64,000 nt of DNA, taken from NCBI GenBank assembly GCA_037074705.1, contig CM073596.1, positions 14,874,501 through 14,938,500 of the forward strand. The letters run 5' to 3'. The number at the start of each line of letters is the position of its first letter. The first letter of the stretch is position 1. The stretch is from Zhengitettix transpicula (Eukaryota; Arthropoda; Insecta; Orthoptera; Tetrigidae). A program made the position numbers and the translations under genes. This document shows positions 47,162-58,247 of the stretch, one piece after another. The notes under the pieces are model-generated. The model saw only the letters and a list, made by a program, of their open reading frames with translations, made no database searches and was not told where the DNA came from.

Positions 47162-47449
47162 AAACTCTTAAAATAAGGCGTTGTTGGACCCTGAACCTGT
47201 AACGACGTTAATAATCTTCGCACCTCATTTCCAAATATTACCGGGTCCGAGAAGTCATATGTATAAAATTTGTAATTAACTCCATGTTAAATTAGAATTT
47301 TGGCAATATTCTCAGTGTTTTGGGCAGGGAAAACTCACGTCACGTTTTGAAGTGATGCATCCTCTCAAGATGGTTTCTCGCAGACGTGGTCGTCTTGTTT
47401 GTCGGCACTGGCTCGTTTGGCGACGACTCTCCACGAAGAAGAAGAAGAA

Positions 47450-47880
47450 TGTGTAGACAGGCTGTGTATAGGACAATCCACATAGTGGCAACTCCCCTCT
47501 TCTAGCATATGAAAGGGAGTGAAAGGAGGGATGCGGAAAGGTAGATCAAGATAGCCAAGTTTTAACTAGGGCTCCCGGGCTATGGTTTAAGGATCCTACC
47601 CGGCAATTAGCCTAAAAGTGATGCAGGTGAAACACTAGAGAAAACCTTCCGATGGCGGGAGAAGGGTTTGCTGTGGGGTCGCCGTGCCTTGACCAGTTTA
47701 GTAGGCAGCTGGCTGACTACTCCAATAGGAATGGCGGACAACTCTTACCGTATGTCCAACGTCTGCGACCTCGGCACATACAACTCTCAAAACATTTGGG
47801 AAGAACCTTAGTTAAAAACAACCAGAGAGAAGTGAAGGCATCCCCAAAGTTAGCCTCCTCCATAGCTTTCTAGGAACGTT
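47450..47880 (+). repeat. R1 repeat, copy 12 (with distal tail)
   Basis: Forward copy from GTGTAGACAGGCTGTGTATA through GAACCTTAGTTAAAAAC and the AGAGAGAAGTGAAGGCATCC tail shared with copy 8. About 55 bp of the central TTGGTACTTGTCCC block is deleted. The frame at 47652-47873 is repeat-derived. Confidence 0.82.
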
Positions 47881-48539
47881 CACCTGCGAGAGAATGCTCT
47901 CACAGGCTTCCTGTAACTGTAACTAATTATCTTATTTTCAAATAGGAGTTGTCACTGCAAGGATCTCCATCTTTTTCTGTCTATCTGTCTGTCTCCATCT
48001 ATCTCTATCTACTTGTCTCTCTCTAGCTCTCTGTATCACTCTCCGTCCCGATCTCTCAGCGTCTATCTCTCCTTCTATATCCGTCTATATTGGCCCCCTC
48101 CTCTCTCTATTCCTCTAACTGAGTTTTATACACTTATTAGTTCACTTTTTTTTAATTTCTCAGCTATTCTGACCTACTTAAACTTACTAACTTGTATCCA
48201 GTTCAAAATTCACAAACGAGCATTTGGACATTTACTTTATTCCATTTGTTCGCGTCCTCGTACATATAAAAATATTAGTGGGTGTAAAATGGGGTTTCTA
48301 AATCGTAAATAAAATCTCTTGCATCTTGACCTCAAACGATAATAAGGTATATCAGGAATGAACGAATTTTAAATATTTCAGTAGGCGATTAAATTAGGAG
48401 GCTTTACTAAATAATGACTCCGAAAGTTCAATATAATGCCTTAAATTATTAAGAACTGTATTCGTGAATCAGCGTATTATATTCCATTTTTTGCTCTTGA
48501 TATTTTACTGCATAACGTTCAATGTGCATATTCCACACA
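47881..48539. other. CT-rich low-complexity sequence and spacer
   Basis: 47970-48115 is a degenerate (CTGT)n/(CTAT)n/(CT)n tract. It creates a serine/leucine-rich frame (48013-48312) that is not considered coding. Confidence 0.7.
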
Positions 48540-48720
48540 ATGAGTGCTTAGAAATTTCATCGGGTTTGTAGATAGAGAACGTAACTATCTCATCGAAATG
48601 TTATTTTATTTATTTTTTATTTTGTTTCGTTGCAACTAGTAATTTATTAAAAATATTTTAATTTAACGAAATATGATACACAATTTAGTCTGAACTTCAA
48701 TAACAAGGAAAATTGAAAGG
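48540..48720 (+). repeat. R5 repeat, copy 2 of a direct pair
   Basis: Partner of 46980-47161, from TGAGTGCTTAGAAATTTCAT to AACAAGGAAAATTGAAAGG. Confidence 0.75.
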
Positions 48721-50271
48721 AACAGTTTATTTCTCAAATTAAATTTACACTTTATAATTAATTATATGATAGAGATTTGTCTCGATTTTCTCAATAGTCG
48801 TATAAATATAAAATTTATACGTTTTTATTAATGTTTGAGTCGAGGTACAAAAATATTTTGCTTTTTTTAAAAAAATATTTATAGTAGTTTCTATGTTAAA
48901 CCTGGAATAATAACGTGAAGGTAGTTTATTGGAATACATTTAAGATTACGATAACAGTCCACACTGTCGTAGGAATGGAGGTGAATAGTGTAACGTGTTG
49001 CTTCCCTTTCGACACGAGAAGATTGTTATCCAAGACTTTCCCCCTCCTCAGTGGTTAAACCACAGAGCGCAACAGTTAGGCGTCTGACGGCTCAATTGGC
49101 CGGGACCGGGGCCGGGTGTGGGTGTTGGACTGGGTCTGGGTAGGAGGCCCAGATAGCTAGCCAACCAGCCCTTTGACGGATGTGAACGTTCCGTGCGCTT
49201 GGTCTTTAATTAAGGCTTCCAGTGATTTATGGCGTCAACTCCAGCACGCCGCTGTTTAATTATCATATGAGGTTCCGGGTGACGTATACCTGCCCGACCG
49301 GGCTCTGGTAGCTTTTAACAGGAACGACATGCAAAATCGCCTCCCTTATTTGCACGAAATGGACGACGTGAAAGACTTATCAATCACGCCAATCAAACGG
49401 GTGTTCAGAATGGGGACACGATCGGATGTGTCCTTTCAGCTCGGACATCGCAAGGGGTACTTAAATATCAACGAAAAATATCACTAGTACATCGTAAACA
49501 GATTTAATTCGTTACCTACCGCTTAAATAATACTACGACGGTAAATATTTTATGAAAGCAGGCTTTCAATGAAACAGCTATATATTTGATTTGTAATTCA
49601 GATAATTGAGTGTCCGTTCTTCAGGTAAATTACTTGAATAATTATAATAAACGCTTAAAAATTGGCTGTTTGAACATCGAAAGATAGAGTAACACTTTAA
49701 ATATTTAAATTATTTGGCTTAGCTGATACTTAATTACTTAGGATAAGAATACCTATCCGCGTGATCCAATTTATTATTCAGCTGAGACATTAAATATTTA
49801 ATACGTGTCACTTTCACAGCCTTAGCTAATTACGTGGTCTTCGTTACGGATCACAGTAATTCTATGTACATATTATTCTAAATTTAAAGTTCAACGGGAA
49901 ATGGAGTATCAAATGTTGCAATGCACAAGCTGATGAAACATCGTCTTAGAGAGGAGTTTATAATTCGTCACAAATGAGTCACATAAATTTTCTGTTCTTA
50001 AAATATAATAATTGAACCTTCTACAGTGAAATGTTTTATTGCTGTATTCAGATAAAGGTTCGGAGAAAGGTTTCATGATCGACTTGAAAGTCATGGAGGC
50101 CGTATAACGGCAAGACTTACGCTAAGACTATTGTCTCGCTATTGAACTTTTTTTTTTCGCTTATTGAATATTGCCTAAGGGACAGATTTGATTAAAAAGT
50201 TCGCGCCAGATAATCTGTAATGTACATACTTTATTGCGTATCAATATTTTCTTTTTTATAATAAGAAACGG
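48721..50271. other. Unassigned DNA with G+C-rich island at 49050-49450
   Basis: 49050-49450 is one of the most G+C-rich unique stretches of the window (for example GGCCGGGACCGGGGCCGGG near 49099). No coding pattern was seen in it. The remainder is A+T-rich. Confidence 0.4.
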
Positions 50272-50395
50272 GTTAGGAAAGGAAAATCTCGAGCGAACCA
50301 GGAGTCGAACCCCGACCCACCGCTAATTACGCGATATTCAGACCATTAAGCTATCCTTGTTGACTCCTGGTGACAAGCGATTTTTCTCTATCTTG
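50272..50395 (-). mobile_element. tRNA-like element flanked by inverted repeats, copy 3
   Basis: The minus strand shows A-box ATAGCTTAATGGTC, a complete anticodon arm ATCGC-GTAATTA-GCGGT (five pairs counting one wobble, T at position 33, loop triplet AAT) and B-box GGTTCGACTCC. The acceptor stem does not pair. ACCAGGAGTC (50297-50306) is repeated in inverted form at 50362-50371, and outside it GGAAAGGAAAATCTCGAGCG pairs loosely with CGCTTTTT-type sequence near 50377-50395. The sequence after the T-arm (GAGATTTTCCTTTCCTAACC) matches copy 2. Confidence 0.65.
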
Positions 50396-50678
50396 TATAT
50401 AGATCTGAACACATGTTCACCTACAATTCATTTAATTTAATTTTTGTACAAAAATTTTACGAGTTTAACAATATGTTAAATTGTACAATATGTTTATTGT
50501 ACCAAATTTTTTATTAATTTTTAAGTAATATCGAAAATGATTTTACATATATCGTAATTTATTTTATAAAAAAGTTATAATTTTATGGATAACTTTATAT
50601 TATATATATAAACTATAAAATATATATTATAATATATATATATATATATTGTAGTAATCACATATGAATAAAAGTTAA

Positions 50679-50698
50679 AGCCTCACATTAATGCGTCA
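50679..50698 (-). other. Degenerate primer-binding-site-like sequence beside LTR copy 1
   Basis: The minus strand reads TGACGCATTAATGTGAGGCT four bases after the LTR end CACTACA. It is a decayed form of the TGGCGCCTCAACGTGAGGC sequence at 44963. Confidence 0.5.
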
Positions 50699-50701
50699 TT
50701 T

Positions 50702-51566
50702 TGTAGTGATTTAAAATTAAAATGATAGGATGTTTTAATAAGAATCAAGATTTCAAAATAGACAAACAAATTAATTTATTATTAACGCACAAACAATTAA
50801 ATGTACAAAAGTTACGAAATGAATTACAACAGTTACTAACTTTCAACATTATTAATTAATCTTTTACAATAAAATGGTTATATCTCAGGGTCATTTACTG
50901 GGCCTTTAATAAAGAAATTACTTGTAACAATGAAAATTTATGAAGCTATCATGGACTTAATTCATCAGTAGATTTATTACAATGCAAAACCATAAAATAT
51001 TAACTTTAAATACTGAACGAAATTCGAAATCTTACGTTAGAACCTTTACTTATGAGTTTACATTTTATGAGTTCTGTGAAATTTTAACTTACTGTCTCTG
51101 GTACTCAAAGAAATTGTCTCGTTCGTACACACACACACACACACACACTTTATAGTTAGGCCATTTTATCCACTGACTCTAATTATAGTTTGAAAGATGG
51201 TTCTCTGTTCGTTTAGGAAATACGCTCGTTCCGAAGTTTATTAACTACTCGATGCAGTTGCCTGGACTCCCAATGATTTAGATTCAACGCTCTAAACATT
51301 CAGCGTTGAATACCACGTAGTTATCTCACAGACGGCAGCTTGTAAAATGTTCTAACTGATTTAGCCGTTGTTACATGTATCCAGACACTTTCTGGATTTT
51401 ATACTATTCGTCTGTCCGCTGCTATATATTTCCAAGACAACTTTCCTGGACCTTGTCTTCCCACTGACTGTGCTATGCGCGGATAGCGAACCAAACAACC
51501 TACAATTACCGGCAAAGAATCCAAATTTCTGTTTATTAATGAATTATTTCCTTTTAATTGCCATAC
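50702..51566 (-). mobile_element. LTR of an LTR retrotransposon, copy 1
   Basis: About 865 bp aligning with LTR copy 2 (60459-61486) in the same orientation. On the plus strand the landmarks are GGGTCATTTACTGGGCCTTT, TTTATTACAATGCAAAAC, CTTTATAGTTAGGCCATTTT, GTTCTCTGTTCGTTTAGGAA, CCTACAATTACCGG and TTTCCTTTTAATTGCCATA. It has its own (CA)n tract at 51127-51148. The 51368-51769 frame crosses its 5' end and is not called as a gene. Confidence 0.75.
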
Positions 51567-53835
51567 ACACACATGTATATATATATATATTTATATTTAT
51601 ATATATATTATTTATATGTGTAATATTTACTCCTAAAAATATTCTCGTTGGTACAGACATCTTTCTGTACTCAAATCTTCGTACTTTTAAGTGCAACAAC
51701 CATGAGACCAGAGAAAATTTACTTAGACAACCAATTACCATCGTGTTTGTAATATATTTTGATATATAATTTAATTAGATAAAAGATGGGGATAAATAAA
51801 TATCACAAACTCGTTAAGCAACTTATTAGTTTATAAATATTCAATAATAAAAAATTACAGTTCACTCTCTCGGGATCGTAGGCTATCAGAAAAAAAATCA
51901 CAGAAATTTAAAACAAAATATATTTCACGCATTCGATTTAAATGTAAGTATTTGTATTTTTAAATATATTCAACTGTAAATCAAATCTAAGAATAAATAG
52001 AAAAACAATTGGTTTATTTACCCAGGTGAAAGGACTTGTAGTAATTCATTTTAATAATATTGATTAGAATTTTAAGATTCTGTTAACGGAAAATAAGCGT
52101 AATATAAGCACACGGTTTGATTATTAATTAGTAACATTTTAAAATTCTCAACTAATAATATATGCCAAAATGAAAAAAATTACGTCTGATTGAAAATAAT
52201 GAATAGTAATGAATAAATAATTAATAACGGCTATCTTTCTATTCAATAATTAATGCATTAATTTTCTACTTTTAACTTTACTGTTATTTTCATTTACGTT
52301 TTTTCAGGTTCCACTTAATATATTCTTTTAAGATTGTTACTGAATGCAATATTATAATTTTCAATCAAATTAAAATATTTCTCATTTAAGTTCTCGGAAG
52401 CGTCTTCTGGACCTTCGTCGGAACTGATGACGTTAAACTACAAATATTAGAAAATGTTAGTTTATTTAAAAAATATTATCAAATATTAGAAAATGTTAGT
52501 TTATTTAAAAAATATTATCAAACTTCAACATTAAATGAACCGTGTAATTTTATTCTCCGCTAAGATAACACACTATTTCGATAACTGTGATCAGATTATT
52601 TCTTTTAATTTTGTCCGCTCTCTGCATTTAGTCCCCGTTAAATAACGAAATCCGAGCGTTCATCTCTGTTTGTGGCCGGTATATGCAGCTCTGAACTCGT
52701 GCGGTGTCAGCCAGGATATAATTCTCCCCCTATCTGCTCATTTGCTGTTCTTCCTGCAGCTCTAAAAAACCTGGGAGTACAGAATAGAGTAGGAAATCGT
52801 TGTCCTCGGGCGCTCACTTCTGTAGCAAAAAGTAATTCCGTTCTATAATCCTGTTGATCGAGATTTTAGAAAGTGCGCACGGTCCTTTTAATGCCGCCTC
52901 TGCAGAAAATTTTGGTCTTTTCACCTGATTTATGAGACTACGTAAGATAATTTGATATTGTCTGTATTTTTACAGTTTTAGACAATAGGCGTAATGTTAG
53001 GTAACTAATTTACGATAAGAGACTTTATATTTGTTTAAAATTTCAAAAGGTTCATTTCGTGGCAAAGCGAACAGCAGACCATTTTAATTGATTTTATTGA
53101 AATTATCCACAGTCTTACTTCATAGTACGTATTTGAATTTACCCAGCGAGATCGTAAATTTACGTTAGAAAGCAGTTTGCTGCAGAGTGCTATGCAATCA
53201 TGATAATTCGAACCGCCAACTCAGCTGGCTTTGCAAACTTCCGGTGATAGCTCACAAGATACCGTCCTACGAGTCTTCCAAACTTTCGCTTTACATTTAA
53301 ATCAATTATTATTTCAGCAGATATGTAAATTGAGTATAAGGTCTCGGAGTTATATTGTATAACGGAATTATAAAACATAGATTTATATTTGAATAATGAA
53401 GCTATGAGATGAAGACATGAACTTAATTTTTTGCGAAGTATAAGCTGTTACCGGGAACTATTGAAAATATTACCCTGAGTTTTAAAATATTTCCTCGATT
53501 ATTTATAACTTGATGTTAAATTTAGACTGTAATAAAATATATCACAATTTAAAAAATAATATGTTATAGCGAAGGTTAAGTTTGGATACAATATAAAGGA
53601 GAAACTTTATGTTCACGTTCGCCATCAGATGATATTCTCTGACGTCACACCACTCATGGGCCGAACGCTGTCAGCTGATTTAATGTGAAATGTGGGACAG
53701 TAAACTCCAGGTTTTTGAACACACAAACTTTAATACAATTCACGAACACAAATATTTATTAAGACAATAATAATGGTGACCACAGTGAGACGATTATCAC
53801 AATTAATTACTCCAAGTTAACCGTTGAATCCCTCT
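51567..53835. other. Unassigned A+T-rich DNA
   Basis: Begins with a TATATATTTATA-type tract (51573-51610). No gene recognised. 52610-52900 is G+C-richer. A perfect two-unit tandem duplication at 52441-52518 is listed separately. Confidence 0.4.
52441..52518. repeat. Perfect 2 x 39-bp tandem duplication
   Basis: The 39-bp unit starting CAAATATTAGAAAATGTTAG occurs twice head to tail with no mismatch. Perfect identity in otherwise diverged DNA implies a recent slippage-type duplication, or an assembly artefact. Confidence 0.95.
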
Positions 53836-53850
53836 TATATCTGAATGTTT
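53836..53850 (+). repeat. Left target-site duplication of the Jockey-type LINE
   Basis: TATATCTGAATGTTT, identical to 55756-55770. Confidence 0.9.
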
Positions 53851-55755
53851 TTACAACTACCTTCAGCAACTCAACGCAGCTGACAAATCACTTTGGCAAA
53901 AAACTAAATATCTGACCAAAAAGAAAACTGACATTACCCACTTAAAGAAGACAACCAATGGTTCACCACCCCCTCACAAAAAGCTAACACATTCGCCCAA
54001 ATATTGACTAACCAATTTTCCCCAAACTTCTCCGTTTACACCAATCACACCATAGCAACAAAACTCCATCAGCCCCTACAACTATTTCCCCTCCCTAAAC
54101 TTTTCACCCCTTCCCAAATCAAAACCGGAATAAAAAAACTTAAAAAACAAAGCCTCCCCAGAACATGACCGCCATCTAAAACATCTCCCACAAAAAACAA
54201 TAATCATAATCAACTATATCTTCAACGCCATCCTCAGAACCACCTACTACCCAACTAAATGGAAACATGCTACCATAATTATGTTACCGAAACCCAACAA
54301 ACCAAAATCCCACCCTGAAAATTGCTGACCAATAAGTCTCCTTCCTACAATCTCCAAACTATTTGAAAAATTACTTCTCCCTCATTTAACCAACCAACTC
54401 TCCTTCCTAGTTCCTGACACACAATACGGTTTTCGTCTAAAAAATTCCTGCTGCCATCAATTATACTCCCTCTCCAACCTCATAAACAACTCCTTCGAAC
54501 ATCGCAAATCCTGTATCACCACTTTTATTGACATAGAAAAAGCGTTCGACAAAATTCATCAGCCTTCCCTTCTTTCAAAAATCAAAGATTATTTAAATGA
54601 CACCCATTATAGAATACTCCTCAACTACCTCTCCAACAGAACCTTCTCCATCAAAATAAATAACCACATCTCTCAACCCCACCCCATCGCTGCAGGAGTC
54701 CCCCAAGGAAGCGTCATTGCCCCCTTCCTATACAACATCTTCTCCCACGATATTCCACAACATCCCGCCACAAGCACAATCTTCTTCGCAGACGACATTG
54801 CCATCTCCTACCAAACCTCCTCTCTCTCACCTCCAATATTCAACCTCTCCAGTCAGCGCTCAGCCACCTAGAACACTGGTCCAAGCAATGGCGAATCAGC
54901 ATAAATCCCACCAAATCAGTAAACGTCCCATTCACACTATCCGAAAATCCTCCTCCGCACATCCCCCTCTATCTAAACAACGCCGAAATACCCACAAAAA
55001 CAGAAACCACCTACCTAGGACTCCTCTTCGATTCAAAACTCTCTTGGAAACCGCACATTAAACACCACCACTCTAAAATTAACCTTAAATTCAGAACTTT
55101 TATATTCTCTCCTAAGCAGAAAATCCCTACTCACACTCAGCCCAAAACGCCTAGTATATCTCTCCATAATTCAACCCTCCTGGTCCTACGCCTCATCCAT
55201 ATGGGGAGCAACAGCCAAAACCCATTCAGCCAAAATCCAAACCAAACAAAACATAATCCTTCGCACCATCTGGTACCTCAGAAATTACATAATCCACCAC
55301 AATATTAAACTTCCCCAAGTCAACTCAATAATCACCAAATCCGTAACCTCATCAATAAAAAGAACCTTCAACCATCCTAACCCCACGATCCAGAAATTCC
55401 ATTGCAATCCTCCCCCACTCCCACACGCACGTCGCCTCAAGAGAAAACGCCCTATCGACTTCATCCTACCCCCAGAACACTCTGGCACCTCCTAACCCGC
55501 AGACCCCACCCACCCATTCCATCCATCCCATCAAATTAAACATCACCAGTGATCCCTCATAACTCAACAATGTATGCCTCTCAGAGACCCAAATTAAAAT
55601 ACAAGAAAAAATTTGCAAAATTATGTTAATTGCTGGATTAACTTAAGTGCCAAGTTCCCAGGTTAATTATGTACATAATTTTAATTGTATATACTCTAAT
55701 AATTTGTATAACAACAAATAATGGTAAGATAAAAGTTTTGTCTAACAAAAAAATA
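53851..55755 (+). mobile_element. Jockey-type LINE, 5'-truncated, with target-site duplication
   Basis: About 1.9 kb of a non-LTR retrotransposon flanked by the 15-bp direct repeat TATATCTGAATGTTT. The copy starts inside the linker ahead of the reverse transcriptase, so ORF1 and the endonuclease are missing, as is usual after incomplete reverse transcription. The body is followed by about 260 bp of 3' untranslated sequence and a short A-rich end (AACAAAAAAATATATA). The plus strand is strikingly poor in G and rich in C and A. Several frameshifts and at least one stop make it inactive. Confidence 0.93.
53855..55495 (+). pseudogene. LINE reverse transcriptase ORF2 relic (Jockey-like)
   Basis: In order: the linker region (DKSLWQKTKYLTKKK and DNQWFTTPSQKANTFAQIL), then RT with IIMLPKPNKPKSHPENC, PISLLPTISKLFEKLL, FIDIEKAFDKIH (motif A aspartate at 54530-54532), AGVPQGSVIAPFLYNIF (near 54695) and FFADDIAIS (FADD at 54785-54796, intact). 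Past a frameshift near 54850 come HWSKQWRISINPTKS and ETTYLGLLFDSKLSWKPHI, and past another near 55080 YSLLSRKSLL, SWSYASSIWGATAKTH and a C-terminus ending at TAA 55493-55495. A TGA interrupts at 54326-54328. The residues are characteristic of the Jockey clade. The intact polymerase core suggests moderate age. Confidence 0.92.
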
Positions 55756-55770
55756 TATATCTGAATGTTT
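55756..55770 (+). repeat. Right target-site duplication of the Jockey-type LINE
   Basis: TATATCTGAATGTTT, identical to 53836-53850, directly after the A-rich LINE end. Confidence 0.9.
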
Positions 55771-57585
55771 ATTTTCTTCTACAGTCGGCTTCAGTCTTAT
55801 GCCCTAAAAATATTGGGTCACCAAACTCACGCCCTTCCAAAGACAATATTTGACTGGGTTTTATTTATAAAACCTTCTAGTTTTTAATAAAGAAGGCATT
55901 GCTTACTATTCCCTATTTATAAAATTGCAAGCGGTGATCTTTATCGTGCCATTTTCAAAGAATGTTTCGAAATCTTCTTATTTTGTTTACGAGACCACAT
56001 AAATTAAATAATATCACATAAATATAGATTTGCATGATTGTTTGAATTACGTGGAATAAATTTCTGGGAATGGTCGTACTTAGACTAAACTTTTTCCATT
56101 GTTCATTATTATTTTTTGTACTAGTTTCAAGGTGTCATGCATTTCCATGATAAAAATTAATCATTACTTGAATTATATTAAAATTTAATTTAGTGTACGC
56201 CAAGTTGAATGCTGTTTTGATGTATCAACCAGTGTCAGCTTAAAATATTTTCTGTTCATTTGGATAAAGGAACGCTAGATGTGCGTTTTTAGGGAAGGTT
56301 TACCCTAACGAACTAATGTAAAATTAATCCATTAAATCAAATTATAAGGAAAATGTATATTTTCGGTTTCCTGATAAGATTAAATGTAAGATAAATAATT
56401 ATTCATTGTTTGTTATAAGTGTCATAAGTATTACTTATTTTAATTATTTTCTTGAAACGTAAAGACAAAATATTTAAAAATATGGTGCGACGGCTGTAGT
56501 GTTTTATTATTCACACACTGAGTTTTTGTATGGTTTTGATTAAAGATCTAATTTTTTAAAAAAGTTTTGTTTCATTTTATAACTATTTGTATGAATAATG
56601 TGTAATTATGAATGACTGGTTGCATGCTCTTGAACTGTGATGGAGTCTTGAGTTATTTTAATGAACATTCTGTACTGGTATTAATTAAAATATTGGAAAC
56701 AAACCATATTATATGATGACTTTATTTTCGCGTAGACTTAAGTATTGACAATCACGGAGTATGTCAGGAAATTAAGTGGAATTTTGGTTTGATGAATTAT
56801 ATCGTTTGCCGAATTTCTTTGTAACGCTGTTATGATAGTTGACAATGAAGTTGCCGAGGTTTAATCTGGGTGATATGCACAAATGTAATGACCGTCGAGA
56901 TTGCCTGGGAGATTAATTAGATTCGGTGGTTTAGAGGCTTCTTGCTTACACACATGCATATGTGTGCCCAACAGATAACAATGGAGTTAAATTGCTGAGG
57001 CCTTATGATGTTCATATAGGATTGGTATAACTTTCACTCCGTAGTTGCGTAGCAAACATTGGTTCGGGCAATGTTATCTCAGACTTTGCGCATATCTGTC
57101 ATCTGCAATAAAATTAGTGGTAATGTGTGCGTCCCATGGGAAACGGAAATGCTGATAAGGTACATGGTGATCATTACAAAAAAAAACTTAGTATATTCCT
57201 GAGGGAATTCTTTGAAAACAACAATATATACTCACGAATACGATTATAAATAATATACAACGACAATAATAATAAAAAACATATTATTCTGAGGGAAGAG
57301 AGAAAATTTTACATATCTGAAATGTGTTCAAATGATGAATCCAATCGATCTGCAGAAAAACGATGCCCAAAATGTCAGTAATATAATGGAACAAAAAATA
57401 TCTATTCATGGGGAAAAATGATAAATAAATAATTTTAAAAACGAAATCTATGCCATGTAGAGGAATTTATTGAAGTTATATAAGTCGAATGACTAATTTA
57501 CAGCCTATCATATTAAGTGATGTCAATTATTATATAAAAATTTCTATCTAACCGTTTATTGGGTGCTCTGTACAATTTTATTTAT
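55771..57585. other. Unassigned DNA
   Basis: No gene recognised. 56840-57150 is a G+C-richer island with GAGATTAATTAGATT and AACAATGG sites; otherwise A+T-rich. Confidence 0.4.
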
Positions 57586-58247
57586 AAAGCTGGGTATCCG
57601 GCGTTGCCCGTGTACTTATTTATATAAACCCGAAAAAATATTTAATTGTATATTAATCTTTAGTCAAGTAGTGATTAAACCCAAATCTAACTGTTTCTAG
57701 TTTCGTACATACTTTCGACTGATACTGCACTAATTGAACAGCTATAAAATGCATTGAATTTTAATGCATCAATCCCAACAAACAAATAATCTAATTTCTT
57801 TACGAATAGCATACTTAAGTATACTCCTTGAGTACTGCAGGATATCTTTCCGCAAGGATCTTAAAGAATTTCGTATTGTTTATTATTATAATTAGATGGA
57901 TGAAATTATACTCTTTATTCAATGAAACTATTTCTGCTTTATTTCATTACGGAAAAAGGAACTATTTCCTTTGTTCGTCGTGTAGTAACGTCTTTCTCTC
58001 TCGTGACGTCATGGTATCTTGGCACGCAGTAATTTAGCATCAATTTAATGATCACTTTTTTAAAATTATAATTCTGTCGTAATTTATTCTAGGGGTTTCT
58101 GATCTCCCCCCCCCCCAAACAGTACCGTTTCTCGTGTTTTGAAGAATATGTGTACCAATTTTATATAATCTGTCCACTCGTTTAAATTTGTATAGAGATT
58201 AACGTAAATACGTACATACAAATATACATCCTTTTTTATTATATAGA
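57586..58247 (+). repeat. R3 repeat, copy F
   Basis: Starts AAAGCTGGGTATCCGGCGTT and ends TTTTTTATTATATAGAA. About 130 bp of the centre is deleted at 57843 (TGCAGGATATC joined to TTTCCGCAAGGATC). The palindrome TGACGTCA is kept at 58004-58011. A run of eleven C residues at 58106-58116 has grown inside it. The frame at 57828-58037 is repeat-derived. Confidence 0.85.

Noticed and set aside
48013..48312. A 99-codon serine/leucine-rich frame
   Set aside because: Low-complexity CT-rich repeat translation.
49090..49130. G-quadruplex-like GGCCGGGACCGGGGCCGGG patch as a promoter CpG island
   Set aside because: Too short, and there is no associated open frame or core promoter motif. Kept only as part of a G+C-rich island.
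50290..50362. Functional tRNA gene with anticodon AAT
   Set aside because: The anticodon arm and B-box are good, but the acceptor stem does not pair and the D-arm is weak. The shared tail with two other copies marks it as a repeat.
52184..52260. A third copy of the 25-kb hairpin MITE
   Set aside because: Only TGATTGAAAATAATGAATAG and a short inverted GCTATCTTTCTATTC resemble it. The shared flank could be chance in A+T-rich DNA.
54717..55061. A 114-codon proline/serine-rich frame
   Set aside because: It is an off-frame shadow of the LINE reverse transcriptase; the real frame contains GVPQGS and FADD.
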